A DNA stretch of 64,000 nt from Exobasidium rhododendri (taxonomy: Eukaryota > Basidiomycota > Exobasidiomycetes > Exobasidiales > Exobasidiaceae), in assembly GCA_026210745.1 (NCBI GenBank), contig CP110630.1, forward strand, positions 5,208,001 through 5,272,000, given 5' to 3'. Each line of letters opens with the position of its first letter. The stretch's first letter is position 1. Of the stretch, positions 1 to 13,946 are shown piece by piece. The notes under the pieces were generated by a model. It ran no database searches and was not told the origin of the DNA. It saw nothing but the letters and a program-made list of their open reading frames with translations. A program made the position numbers and the translations under genes.

Positions 1-1181
1 GCGACAAAATGCTCTGCCCTCCGAATATTGCCTGGCACTGCTTCCTGCAGCAAGTCATCGGGCAGAACAGGATTGGTCATGAAGGTGTCTGCTTCTCGTT
101 CGTCGGCTTGTTCTTGTAGTCCTTCCACCAGTCGAGCATATTCGTCCTGAAGTTTTGACGCATCCGTCCGCTTTACTTCTTCCACTCGTTCGGACAGCTG
201 ATTGATGCTTCGGTATGCGCTGTCTAGCATTGGTCTTGTCAGATCTATGCTGAGCGATTCAATGCAAACATTGTCGATGTTGTGCGCTTCGTCGAATACG
301 ACAATGGCGTCCTTGCTCATCTCTCTTGACACTTGCTCGGCGATCTTGGGGTCCAAGAGGTAGTGGAAGGAGTAGATGATGATGTCGACAAAGGGCAGCA
401 TTCTTCGAACGGCAAAGTAAGGGCATACACCTTTCTCCCGTCCATACTCTTTAACATCTTCCAAAGTCCACACGCCCCTCGGTATTAGGTGACCAGGCTC
501 CATCTTTCCCAGCTCTTCATGAAAATCACAAAGCTCCACGCTGCCCGGCTCCTTTCTACCTTTCTCACAAGCCCATGCGCTCGTCATATCCCTACATCTT
601 GCATCTACCACCTTTCCCTTTCTCTCTCTGGCAACACCAGGGTGTATACACAGATTCTTCCGACTACTGAGGCCGAATGCTAGTGTATCTTCTGGCTCGC
701 CTTGACCTTTCGGCAGAGGAGTGTCACGCTGACAAGGTGGATTTGATCCAGGATCATTGTATCTGGCCCGGTATTCCATCAGCCTCTTCAATTCTGCCAA
801 TGCTTTTTCGATCTCCGGTACTGTACGAGAGCAGTAGATGAGCTTGCGACCGGCTGGGTAGAACTGGCAAAGTGCAGAAGCATTGCTTAAAACACTACAT
901 CAATGCAACACGAGAAGCATCACCTGCTCACCTTCTGATACGAAACAATCAGACTTAAGAGCGAGACAGTCTTTCCCGTACCTGACGGCATTTCGAGAAC
1001 GCAGTGGCCATTGGCATCTAGCGTCCTCTTGAGATCTGTCATGTATGCATATTGCTCCGGATAGATCTTTGGGTACGGGAACAGGATGGGGAGGTCATCG
1101 ATGAAGAACTGAGTCAAAGGCAAGATTCAATTAGACAGGTCATACTACGCATGTGAGGTGAAGCTCTCCACTCACTTTCAT
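1..1181 (-). CDS. RAD3: TFIIH 5'-3' DNA helicase XPD/Rad3, N-terminal part (cut by window edge)
   Basis: Superfamily 2 iron-sulfur helicase of TFIIH, acting in nucleotide excision repair and transcription initiation in the nucleus. Three exons are read: 1176-1181 (only Met-Lys), 932-1108 and 863 down to base 1, with 67- and 68-nt introns starting GTGAG. The joined product begins [20 protein letters not shown], as in XPD proteins. It then carries Walker A (EMPSGTGKT), the four cysteines expected to ligate the 4Fe-4S cluster (in NLC, ARC, ELC and GVC contexts) and the DEAH box ([11 protein letters not shown]). About 348 residues are present, so the Arch domain is incomplete and helicase domain 2 lies outside the window. 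The two-codon first exon was chosen because it restores the conserved N terminus in frame. The identification is firm. Confidence 0.96.
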
Positions 1182-1930
1182 CGCCGCCCTTCCACCTCGG
1201 CAGGCAGCTTTGCGTAGAAACGGATGCGATGAAGCTCAGCAAGGAAGAGCCAAGATGGATGTACGTACGATGGAACCAGTAACTGTTGGAGGAGTCCATG
1301 CGTAATTGTGCCTTTTTCTCTTTGAGCGCGTCGCATCGCAACACTGATTGGTAAGATCAATTCATGCTTGGCTTCCAGTGATTACAAGCATCGACAGCAG
1401 GAACTTTACGCCTCTTATTTCGATGACCTTCCAGATCAGACATAATTATTGCGTCCTAGAGGCAGTGGCTGAGTACATTGTTTTCAGAAAATAGGTTGGA
1501 TCGTGAGATAAGAGAAAGCCGAGGAGGAGGCACTGAAGACTCAATATAACATCGTGTACTGAGCAGCAGAGGAATATAAGTCCTGGTGGGCGCCACAGAC
1601 CCACGGCTCATGGCCAATCCAGTAGAGGTGGCCTTCATACACATGATCGGCATCAACGTCTCAGATGCATGGCCTTTGGGTTCACGAACGAAAGGGTCAC
1701 ATCAAGAAGCTGCACTCCCTCGCAGGATTAGCATCTCCGGAGATGCAGTCTTGGCCCAATCCCCGCAAGCATCATAGCATAGTATGCAGTGGAACAATGT
1801 TGCGTTGGATAGTGCGACGGCAGTTTTGGGTGCTGTAGTAGAGAGCTTGGATTTAGGAGGAAAGTTCCTGTTTCTGAGGATGTTTGGAGTATGCTACTAC
1901 TGCCTTTCCGATTCTCAGGCGGAGCTATGT
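1182..1930. other. Intergenic: XPD upstream region and CNX1 3' flank
   Basis: About 750 bases between two minus-strand genes. It should hold the XPD promoter and the CNX1 3' untranslated region. The small open frames here show no codon-like bias or recognisable protein, and I see no RNA gene or repeat. Confidence 0.5.
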
Positions 1931-4268
1931 CTAAACGATAGGCCCTAGAAGTATTGCCTCGGCAAGCGAACCTCTCACCAGGCTCTTCAAACCGCCTTCT
2001 TGGAGCACAGGAACACAAACAAGACCGTTTGCCGTGGCCATAGAATGCATTCCACTGAGCAAAGTAGGAAAGGGCGTCAGTCGAAAGGGCCCAGTCGAGC
2101 TTTATGAGGAATTGATTGCAACATACCTGCTCCTCTGACTTCCTGTGCTGGACGCGCAAAGTTGACCATCTTGAGAATGTATGATGACACGGTGATATTC
2201 TGGTCGAGGATCTAGGCGCATTTCATCCAGCAGCTTTACCTTGATCTTCGCCAATTCATATTGAGCGGGCGGGAAACCTGACATTTTGCGTAGACATGGC
2301 ATGACAAAAACGTAGAAGCAGACGAGTGCTGAGGCTGGATTGCCCGGCAAGGCAAATAGCAGTCTTGGCTTACCGTCGGTAGAAGTGGCGGTTGCAAACG
2401 TTGTAGGCTGTAAATGGAGGGGGGAGGGGCCGTCATCGGTTAGTGCAAACCATCATCGTGTTCTCTAATCACAGTGTTTCACTTACTTTACCAGGCTTCA
2501 TGGCTACCCTTCCGAAGTGGACCTTCCCGTTCTTTATGCTCCTTTCCATCAGGGGTTTGAGCAAGTCGCTTTCTCCCATTGAAGTACCTCCTGTGCTGAG
2601 GACTACGTCAGCCTCTTCTAGTCCGCGATTGAGCATGTCGAGTGTGCTACCGACATCATCCGTCGTGATGCCCAAGTCTAGAACATCAAAGCCAGCACCC
2701 TCTAGCGCTGCACTGAGACTCGGTCTGTTTGAATCAAAGATGCGAAAGCCCCAAGCGTCTTCATCAGCCGTGCCTTGAGCAGTCTTTACATCATACAACT
2801 CATTGCCGGTGGAGAGGATGGCAACCTTTGGCTTTCGGTAGACTCGAACGGAACTATAGCCCAGAAAAGCAAGTGTGCCGATTTCACCACCCAGCTCTCC
2901 TATCCTAACACCGGCCTTCAATACTAGCTGCCCCTTCTTGACGTCACTCCCTGGCACTCGAACGTTTTCTCCTTCAATGATCTGAGCTTTGATTTGAATT
3001 GAAATCTCTTCATCCTTGTCTTGTTCCAGCAATTCTGTGTCTTCTACCATGACGACTGCATCTGCTCCTTCCGGTAAGGCTTGGCCTGTATTGATCCGAA
3101 AGACACACTTGCCCTTGAACGCAGCTTCTTTAGTGACGACTTCGTAAGGTCCTGGCGGACACTCTCCGGACTTGAGAGCATATCCATCAACGTTGGTCGT
3201 TGCTCTCGGTGGTAATTCTCGAGGCGCTGCAATGTCTTCAGCTAAAATGTACCCTCTGAGATGCGAGTTGACTGGAAGTGTGATGAGATCATTGGTATGC
3301 GTATGCTGGATTATGCTCTGCAGAGCATCATCCATCGGAATGATGGGGTACGGCGAAGAGCGGTGACGAGTTGCGACTGACTTTGTCGGATCATGTGTCT
3401 TGTAGCCAGCATCGACATCACCTTGCAGCGTTCGCGCTTTCGGAGCCTGATGACCGTGATCATGATTGTGTTGATGTTGATGAGTGTGATGATGATGATG
3501 GTTGTGATGCGCTTTGCCAGTATCAGTCTCTGTGCCTGTCAATCGTACCTCCTCGTGTTTGGCTTTCCCACTTCCGCCGGCGAGTAGATCCAAAGCATGA
3601 CTGAGCAGTCCATTATCAGCCAGCAACACATGACAGCATTCTTCTACAGCTTTGGAACTACCTGGAAGAGCTACTATTAATGCACTGCCAGCCTGCAGAG
3701 ATTGTAGAGCAAGTGTGGAAGGGTTGGTGCGGCGATGTCGGATCCCACTCGTCATGCGGGACAACGCTGCCAAGGGAGTTTTAGAGAGGGAGTAATTGAA
3801 GAGAGCGTGTGTGAGACCCGTTGTCTGCTTGTCCAAAAGGGGCGTGATAGCCTGCAAGTGTTATCTCCTTTTAAATCAGTCTCAGCAATTCTAGTAGCGA
3901 TGCTGCTGGATGTGACCTAGGCACTCACCTCTGGAGTCACGTCCCTCGTCCCAAAGCCAGTCCCTCCCGTAGTGACGACAATGTCCATTCCCTGCTCAGG
4001 TGAGTCGACCCACTCTCTCACTACTCGCTGGATATTATCGATCTGGTCGGCTACGATACGACAACTTTCTACCGAGTACGACTTGGCCGAAAACAAAGAG
4101 GCCAAGATTGGACCAGACTTGTCTGTCGAAGCATCTTGAGAGGCTGTATCTGAGACTGTCAGAGTAGGGATGGGGATATGAGTTACGACGATCAGACTGA
4201 GCAGAAGTGTAGCAGGCGCACACTCAACTGGTCAGGATGCCTACACGGTAAGAAGTGGAAGCCGCCAT
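1931..4268 (-). CDS. Gephyrin/CnxE-type molybdenum cofactor protein (MogA-MoeA fusion)
   Basis: Carries out the last two steps of molybdenum-cofactor synthesis in the cytosol: adenylylation of molybdopterin (MogA/G domain) and molybdate insertion (MoeA/E domain). Exons: 4229-4268, 3929-4155, 2487-3851, 2127-2407 and 1931-2054. These sum to 679 codons including stop (678 aa), all in phase. The G domain shows the [15 protein letters not shown] motif. The E domain shows [15 protein letters not shown] and, near the end, [13 protein letters not shown]. The domain order G then E is that of fungi and animals, not plants. A histidine-rich stretch at about residues 200-222 (HHNHHHHH then alternating His/Gln/Asp) lies in the linker between them. 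The start ATG is 192 bp from the COA1 start on the other strand, so the two probably share a promoter region. Confidence 0.93.
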
Positions 4269-4460
4269 TGAATGGGAAGTAGTAGGTGGAAGGAAGACCG
4301 AACAGAGGTGACAACAGAGAGAGTATAGTGTGAACAGGAAGTCAAGGCAGGTGGAGGACGGACGACGGACGACCTTAGGCACCACCGCGTTTAAAATATA
4401 GTGCAGCGCTCCTCCTTTTCTTTTCGCTCGTCGACCAACACCTAAGGGAAAGCTTACCAA

Positions 4461-5167
4461 ATGTTGAGAAGCGCTGAAGTATGGCGGAAGCCAGTGACTG
4501 GCACACTATCTCGATCATATGGCTTCAACAATTCAATAGCTCGTTACGCAACCGCCGCATCTACCACGCCATTGAGAACAGCCAACCCGGCTTCACGACC
4601 GTATGCTAGGCATCGACCTGTCCTTCCCAATCCCAGGTCATTCAAGGTACCGGCGCTCTTCTTCATCTTGTTTTCTCTTAGCTCATGGACAGCTTTCACT
4701 CTCCATGCGACAAATAGGGAAAGGCTTGCTTCCAGTGTGCTGAAGAACGTCATGGAGAAGATAAAAGATGATGAGAGAGTTCAAACGCAGCTGGGAGAGA
4801 ATGTTCAGTTGAAAAGAGAGGCTCTCCTCGCGGGTGACCCGTGGATTAACGGCAGTGTGCGTATCATGAAATACAGTGCGAGTACGAGGGTGTTCCCGAT
4901 ACTGATGACGTTCTACAGGTGAACATGATGCAAGGGAAAGTCGACATGTCGTTTCGGGTAAAGGGATCCAGAGGTGAGTCGCTTACTAGCGACGAACAAA
5001 TACACCCCTTTTTCATCAAGACTGACACTCCTTCCTGCGATTTTCCAGACTCTGGAAAAGCATACTTTACCTCCATCCGCAGAGACCAGTCGAAACCGTA
5101 CGAGACGCTCCGTTTCCTTATTGTACTCGACTCCAACAAGGAGACCATCTCGCTGCTAGAAGATTGA
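4461..5167 (+). CDS. COA1: Cytochrome c oxidase assembly factor COA1
   Basis: Predicted mitochondrial inner-membrane factor that helps assemble newly made Cox1. Exons 4461-4856, 4919-4973 and 5049-5167 give 189 aa. The N terminus is rich in Arg, Ser and Ala with almost no acidic residues, like a mitochondrial presequence. One hydrophobic segment (around residues 62-82, ALFFILFSLSSWTAFTLHA) serves as the membrane anchor. The C-terminal part has the family pattern: LLAGDPWINGS, then VDMSFRVKGS, then SGKAYFTSIR, ending ...LIVLDSN. The second exon is only 55 nt and carries phase 1 into exon 3. Identification rests on overall architecture and these weakly conserved blocks, so it is good but not certain. 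Confidence 0.75.
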
Positions 5168-5325
5168 CACATCGAATTTAGCTTCTTGCCCAACGTCTCA
5201 TTGTATTTCTAGATTACCTCACTAGATTTTTGACCATCACGATGTGGTGTGTATGTGTGTGTGTATGTGTGTGAGGATGAAGTGCTATGGTTACATGAAC
5301 ACGAGAGCAGCCGTACAGGAAGAAG

Positions 5326-6924
5326 CTAGTTCCAGATGCCAAGGATTAAGAACCACCCAAAGACGCTCTGAGCAACTGCAATCGAGAAGAGGAATTGAAT
5401 CCTTCGACTACGTTGAGCCTGGGTTATGGTCACGCTTGAAGGTGAGGAAGGATCAGGCAGAACGACGTAGCGCAGTGATCGCAACTTTTGCAAGTAAGAG
5501 AAAGAAGGAAAGCACAAGAAAAGTCAGGAAGAAAAGCACCCGATAGGACAGCCTCAATCTTCTGCTCACCAGAAAGAAGGCATTCGCAGCGGTAGTGTAG
5601 GCCCAAATAGACCAGTAAGAGAGCCTTCCCAGTTTCATGAGGCCGATCAGTAGAGTCAAGATGACGCCGACGAACTTGTAGCCACTGTATGCCAGCAGAT
5701 CAACGACAGTATGCTCTCCTACGATATTGAGCAAATAGCAGCCCAGCTTGATAAGGATGAATTCGAAGAAGATGATCCCTAGTGCTCGACTTAGCACCAG
5801 GCCTAGTACTTCTGGATGAAATCGCGATTCGATTCCCCGAATCACTGACACGAGCAGGACGTACGTTACCACCGACATGACTGCAGGAAGGGAATGCAGT
5901 GCCATCAGTACACCTTTGCAGCGCAGAGGCCGGCCAGAGCAGGTGACAGACAGCGCTCACCTGGTATGTAAAGATCGGGAGAGTTGACGTCTTCTCTAGG
6001 TGCTGCAAATCCTTCTTGCAACTTGCCCCCTACTCCATTAGATTCACCCGCCATGCCCGAATAGGCTGCTGCACCCCCTCCTGGTGTGACTCCGCCAACA
6101 GAAGATCCGGTGCCGTGTCTATGAGCACGACTCCAAGGCTTGTGCCGCCACGGAAACAAGACCAGGCGTAGCTTATGCAGAACGTACGAATTTGATACAT
6201 TGAAGTAATGTTTCAGGACAGGAAGAGGCAGGTATCGATTGATCTAGAGAGAGAAAGTCACCACATAGCTTCTTCAGAAGAAGAACTGCGCAATACTACT
6301 CCTCGAAAGGAGAAAGGGAGACTACTCACATTCTTCTCTACATATTCTCCTCCTGCCACAGCCATCTGTCTCCCAAAGTGAACCCCCATCTGAGCGGTAT
6401 GATCGTTCAAGATGTTCTGCCCTCCTCCGCCCTGTCCTCCGAAGCCAAAATTACCAAAGTTGCCCAAGCCACCATTGTTACCACCCTGCTGTTCGTGTAC
6501 CGGAGGTGAACCCATCTGACCGAGACCCTGTTGTGCGTACGGATCTGAAGAGGAGAAGTTGCCAAATGATTGAGACTGAGCAGTGGAGGCATTGATCGGT
6601 GGAGAAGAGAAGCGTGTGTAGCCCGAGGAAGGGCCAGCGCCATTGTAGACTGAGCTTTGATTACCTCCATCGCCAACGTTCCCTCTCGATCGAGCAGAAG
6701 AGATGTGTGGATCGGCAGGAGTGGATTCTGCGGTGCTTATGCCTGAGGGATTCGGCGTCACGGGAGGATCGGGGACCTGGAATGGTGGATGTGTAGGCTT
6801 GGGATGCTGCAACGGTGGCTACACCATAGACCCGACTTCAACGATGAGCGCATTTCAAAGAACCCGAACGAAGGCTCTGCGCACTTACCGGTGACCGGCT
6901 GCCGCCATAGTTCTGCTGATACAT
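5326..6924 (-). CDS. YIF1: Yif1/HRF1 family ER-Golgi transport membrane protein
   Basis: Partner of Yip1 and Rab GTPases in ER-to-Golgi vesicle traffic. Five exons: 6889-6924, 6330-6806, 5961-6243, 5570-5880 and 5484-5326, giving 421 aa. The N-terminal 150 residues are a Pro/Gly/Ser/Gln-rich cytosolic tail. The conserved core begins with HTAQMGVHFGRQMAVAGGEY, followed by RYLPLPVLKHYFNVSNSYVL, the VLFPWRHKPW block and a C-terminal group of about five membrane segments (for example ILTLLIGLM and the final SVFGWFLILGIWN). The first exon codes only 12 residues (MYQQNYGG...), chosen because it splices in phase from a strong GTAAGT donor. Its final exon is convergent with COA1. Confidence 0.9.
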
Positions 6925-7234
6925 GCGGTTTGAAAGCTGTCGAGTTCTCGTCGTCGTTCTCAAGTCGTAGTACAAAGGGCCAGGCAATGCGATTCAGAAG
7001 TTTAAAGTGTCACACACAGTCAAGGGCGCAAACAACTGTGCGCTGCTTTACGTGGCGACCCGTGTGCTGACTAAGCAAAGTCCAGCTTTTCTTCCAATTT
7101 CATTCACCCCCCTCAAAACCTTAGCACTTCGTCTCAAGGTACGCAGCACTTCCAGCTCGATCGACGCTGCTTCTTCGATGATAGGATATTAGAGAAAGAT
7201 GGAAAGAAAGGAGTACTACATGGGCTAAAGCAGG
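6925..7234. other. Intergenic: YIF1 upstream region and LEU4 3' flank
   Basis: About 310 bases between two minus-strand genes. I see no further coding sequence, RNA gene or repeat. Confidence 0.45.
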
Positions 7235-9575
<2,341 letters not shown>

Positions 9576-10587
9576 ATGTCTGGCGCACCTGCTCGCCTCA
9601 AGACGATTGTTTTGTCACCGTCGGCGGGGGTAGCCCCGACAGCAACTCTCATCTTCGCTCATGGCCTTGGCGATACGGGAAGTGGGTGGTACGACGTTGC
9701 TCAAATGCTCTCTGCTCGTCCAGCTCTACGGCACATGCGATTTGTGCTTCCCAATGCGCCGATTCAGCCGGTATCGCTAAATTTCGGTCAGAAGGTGAGC
9801 TCAAGAGGGACGTGGTCGAGATCTCTGTTCGTTGTACGCTCAGACTCATTCCTTCCGCAGATGTCTTCCTGGTTCGATAGTAGGTCTTCTGCCTCTTGTG
9901 CGGTTGCACAGGCTTTCACTTGTCTTCATCCCCACTGATTCTTTGTTCTTCCCCCTTCTTCTTCACTCTCTATTCGTCAGTTCTCTCGCTCGACGATGTT
10001 TCTGGCAGCGAAGATGAGGAAGGCCTGACAAAGAGCTCTAATGCGATCAAAGCTCTTGTGGATGCAGAAATTGACGGATCGGCAGACGGGCTGAACGGAA
10101 AGGGGATCAAAAGCGATCGAGTTGTAGTTGGAGGCTTCAGTCAGGGTGGTGCGATTGCATTATTGTCAGGGCTGACGAAGAGCCCAGCGGTAGGTGGCAT
10201 CATTGCCTTGAGCACCTGGCTACCGCTTCGAGCAAAATTGGTGGCACCATTGTTTCCGGAACATGCGACAGCTCTACCGATCTTCATGGCACATGGCACA
10301 GCAGATCCAGTCGTCAAATACTCTTATGGTGAGAGGTCAGCCAAATTCATCCGAGCCGGAGATGGAGGTGGAGCTGGGCTTGGATTGGGAAGCTTTAGAC
10401 AAGGAGAAGATCAGAGATGGAGGGGCATCTGGATGGAGTCGTATTCAGGCATGGTACATTCCGCTTGCCCTGAAGAGGTGAGAGAGTGTGATGTGCACCA
10501 GAAAGGGAATAGAAGAGTCGCTGACCTATCTTCCTCCAGATCGAGCATATGGGTCAATTCCTGGAAAAGGTGGTACCCGCTCAATGA
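9576..10587 (+). CDS. Acyl-protein thioesterase 1 (alpha/beta hydrolase)
   Basis: Removes palmitate from cysteines of membrane-associated proteins such as Ras and G-alpha subunits. Exons 9576-9794, 9861-9879, 9981-10477 and 10540-10587 give 260 aa. The second exon is only 19 nt and codes the MSSWFD motif that runs on as ILSLDDVSG. All signatures are present: FAHGLGDTGSGW (oxyanion region), nucleophile GFSQGGA, the Asp of HGTADPVV and the His of GMVHSACPEE. An insertion rich in Gly, Arg and Gln (SAKFI to RWRGIW) makes it somewhat longer than the roughly 230 aa usual in the family. A TTG codon upstream is in frame, but ATG 9576 gives the expected MSGAP...KTIVLSP start. Confidence 0.92.
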
Positions 10588-10673
10588 GACGGCAGGGATA
10601 CGTGTATGATATAAAGTTTACAAAGGGATAGGTACATTAGCGCTTGGATACAGATGTGTTGTGTTCTTCTTGT

Positions 10674-12464
10674 TCACGGTGGTACTAGTACCGCATGTCG
10701 ACTAACTGCTTCGTTAGCGGCTTGAAATCGCTCTTCGTCTTCTGCCCTGTCTAGTTCAGCCTGCAGCCTTTTCATTTCTGCTTCGACCTGATTCGCGATG
10801 TCTTTCTTGACTGTTTGTGCAAGATGCAACCAGTATGCGCCGTAGAAGAGCAACTTACGTCGAGAAGAACTTGTCAGGTGATCGTTCGTGTCTTGCAGCG
10901 CCATGACAACCCTGTCTACGGTGGTAGTGCTTAAATTTGTCAGTAGGGGGGGAGCTATGATCACGGCGGCGTCTCCGTATAGAAACAAGAGCGTCTTTGC
11001 CGGCTGAAGGAATACGGAGAGGAGGAAAAGGTAGCGTGATCAGCGGGATCATTCGATACGAGGGTTTAACAGGTGAGCCGACCAATCGCACACACCCTTG
11101 TAGAAGCATCACTGTCCATTCGACCTGCAATCCAAAGACTGACATCTTCCACACTGGTCAATACAGTCTTGCTCGCTTCTCCAGAGGCGTTCAAGAAGGG
11201 ACAAAGATGATTGAGTTCTCTCTTTGCAATTTGCCAGAGTTCCGACTTTTCATCCTCGCTGCCCTCTGCGGTAGTTCGGGTGGCTTCTGCTGCTCCTATC
11301 CTGTGATCTTCGTCGACTGCATCCTCAAGCGGTGGCATATCATCGGAGTCTTCCTTCGACCCTTTCTTCCCCGTCGCAGTAGTCTCATGCAGATCATCCA
11401 GACATTTCACATCCAAGTGTCTGACAGTGTAAGCATAAGCCAAGAGGACAGCCAGCAGATTGAACTCGATGTTCGCTGCCCTTTGAATAGAGCTTTGACT
11501 GGCTAATTTGATGGCCGCAGAATTGAATGTGTCATCTCGCCGCGAGCGTATCCTGTCATTCGTCCACCACGGCCCAGCCAAAGTACTTGACGTGCTGGCT
11601 TGTTGCGTCAACTTCTCGAAGAGAGATCGAGCTTTGCCTTGCGATGGGTCCTGATCTTCTATCGCCGCCTTGAATCGCATCTTCTCTTCGGCAGACAGCA
11701 TTGACATGAGTTCATCAGTAGAGGCGTTTTCTGGTCTCAAGGAGTATTCGTCAACCTGAAGTCAGTCTTGCATGAAATTTACAATACACACACAGGCCAT
11801 CGTCTTCAGTCTCACCTATATCGACGACGCCGCGAGTGTGTGTCTCGATCTCCTCTTCCTCATCTTCATTGTCGAATGCTGTTGCTGAGATTGCCGCTTC
11901 CCTGTCGTCAAGATCGTTTTTCTCTCCCAGATTGCTCATCTTCCTTAGCACTTCCATCATCGCCTTACGTTCTCCTTCATCAACAATGGTATTTCCTCCA
12001 CCTTCAGAGCCCAATTCTGATCGCAGCACCCTCTTCTGAAATGGCTGAGAGCAGCTTGAGTGACTGCTGGATTGGTAGCACTCTAGTGAACAGTAAGGGA
12101 TGTTGCAAGATGGACAATTATACTTTGATACGTGAGACCGACATATCAAGCACTTTGGCCGAATGTTGCTGCTGGTGATGAGGCGCTCCTGACTTGCTGG
12201 TGCTCCCCGCGGGTCTCTTGCAACATGTGATGCGTCACTGCTATTAGTAGAAGCCTCATCGTAGGCCTGCCTTTCTACTTCTACAATTCTGGAGCCATCT
12301 ACATCGTCGAGGGGCGTGATCAAACTCAACCCAACCTCTCCCTTCTCGCTACGTTTCCGCACTCCTGGCAATGGATTGCGAGACCGTTTTCCAATCTCAT
12401 ACAACTCTGAGATGGACATTGGGTTGTAGGGAGCATGATGTAGGGAAGGTGGTGGCAGATGCAT
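10674..12464 (-). CDS. HIT zinc-finger protein, ZNHIT2-like, with unresolved frame at one intron
   Basis: ZNHIT2-type proteins work with the R2TP chaperone in assembling large nuclear complexes such as U5 snRNP. Three coding blocks are read: 11816-12464, 11096-11755 and 10674-11003. The first holds the finger (CLICRSHVSKYNCPSCNIPYC, then CYQSSSHSSC), typical of HIT. The second starts VDEYSLRPENAS and contains GPWWTNDRI and NLLAVLLAYAYTVRHLD. The third starts PAKTLLFLYGDAAV. The intron between blocks 2 and 3 splices cleanly in phase 0 (donor GTGTGT). The intron between blocks 1 and 2 does not: the strong donor GATATAG|GTGAGA leaves phase 1, whereas the only good acceptor, TTCAG|GTTGAC, needs phase 0. 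A non-canonical donor two codons upstream, a one-base sequence error or a real frame break are all possible. Confidence 0.72.
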
Positions 12465-12975
12465 CTCCAAAATGACAAGAGAATGTATCTATATACACTC
12501 GCATCCACTTCCTGCGCGTGATGTCAGAATAAGATATCGGCCGTCGTCTGAGAAGAGGGAGCGAGCAGGAGAACGCTATTGAATTAAAGTGACATGGGAA
12601 AGATAGTAAAACAACAAACTCAGGGAAGAAGAAAAGCGGTGGTAGAAGAGATTGCAGGCAAGGGCTGAGACTTGTGATGTTGAGTGGTCCTCGGCGGGAA
12701 CAAAAGCCCAAAGATGGGAATTGTCCCCTTTTTACCTGTCGACACACTCCTTCTTTGGTCTTTCTCTTCCTAAAGTTTCCCTCCCTTTCCCTCTCTTTTT
12801 GGATGGTATGAGACCAGGCAAAGATGACTGTGATTCTAGTGATGGTAGCGAGCGTGAATCTGATTCGGACATGGGTGAATGCAATGACTTGTGAAAGGTA
12901 ATGTTCTTTGAAAGATGTATAAAAGGAATGTTAGAACGAAAAGACGTTCTCTATATGCCAAGCGCTCTGAGATTG
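12465..12975. other. Intergenic: ZNHIT2-like upstream region and ROT1-A 3' flank
   Basis: About 510 bases. Pyrimidine-rich tracts (for example around 12775-12800) are present. I find no credible coding exon or RNA gene. Confidence 0.4.
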
Positions 12976-13946
12976 CTAGGAAGCGACAGTAGCACCAGCG
13001 GCATTGAGAACCTGTTGGTAGAGCTGCACTGTGGGTAGCATTGTAGGTGGTCGATTTGCTAGCCACATGACCGACTGATTTGATCGATTCAGAGATTGTC
13101 TCAGCCATGCTATCCGAACGACAGCCACTTCATCACTTCTACACTTACCTTTGGAGCCCCCGCCGCTCCGTTTCCACCGTCGTTGTACATCTGCAATGCC
13201 CACGCTGAACCTCCGTCCATGAAGCCGGGGTGGTCATCTTGGTAGGTAATCCATTGCGGGATCAATTCGAATCTTCAGGAGAGGAATTTATTCTCACGTC
13301 AGCTAGATCGCTCGACCGCTCCCCGTCTCTCTCCACCCCCTCCTTCTCATCTCCACTCACTGGTTGTAGAGGTATTGCTGAATCGTCTGACCGGCGCAAG
13401 GGTCCATGACTTGAACATATCCATCAGGGACAAAGGGATGGAGCGAGATCGAGTTGTTTGCGTTGAAGGTATATGTTCCATGTTGCCACGTTAGAGCTGC
13501 CGAGAAGCATCGATTTTGTGTAGCTGTAGGCGAGGAAAGGAAAGATGGATAGTTGTTCAGGATAAGATGCGCTGGTCATCACTTGCGATGTTCGCTTACA
13601 ATTAGATGTGTAAGTGAAAGTCGACGTCTCAAAGAAACCGTCATCTGTAAAGGAGTAAGATACACCTGAGGTGGGAGGTACTGTAAAATTCTTGGTGACT
13701 GGGTTATAGAAGTTCTATGAGAAGTAAGAAATTTGATGTAGGTAACAGAAAAATCAGTCAGAGACAATACATCGCTTGCTGCACAGCTATCACACTCACC
13801 ACTCCCGTCAAGACCGCTTGCGACCCACTTGACCACGTCCCTGTGAGCGAGGTCGTGTTGCCGATTGATGTGAATGACGACTGTGCCACAGCAGCTGGTA
13901 AGACTGTCGCCAAAAGTCCGGCAAGAAGAAAGAAAACAGACGACAT
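12976..13946 (-). CDS. ROT1: Rot1 family ER protein, copy A
   Basis: Rot1 is an essential ER chaperone-like protein needed for beta-1,6-glucan and cell-wall synthesis and protein folding in yeast. Exons 13800-13946, 13600-13714, 13361-13523, 13149-13272 and 12976-13074 give 215 aa. It starts with a clear signal peptide (MSSVFFLLAGLLATVLPAAV, cleavage likely after AQ). Family blocks follow: LTGTWSSGSQAVLTG, NFYNPVTKNFTVP, SYSFTDDGFFE, ALTWQHGTYTF, PCAGQTIQQY and RPPTMLPTVQLYQQ. The last exon was placed at acceptor CAAATCAG because it restores the conserved PPxMLPT motif. A second family member lies at 46921-47803, and the first two intron positions match between them. Confidence 0.9.

Noticed and set aside
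12836-13108. Alternative last exon of ROT1-A using acceptor CCCACAG
   Set aside because: It loses the conserved PPTMLPT motif. The upstream acceptor CAAATCAG keeps it in frame.
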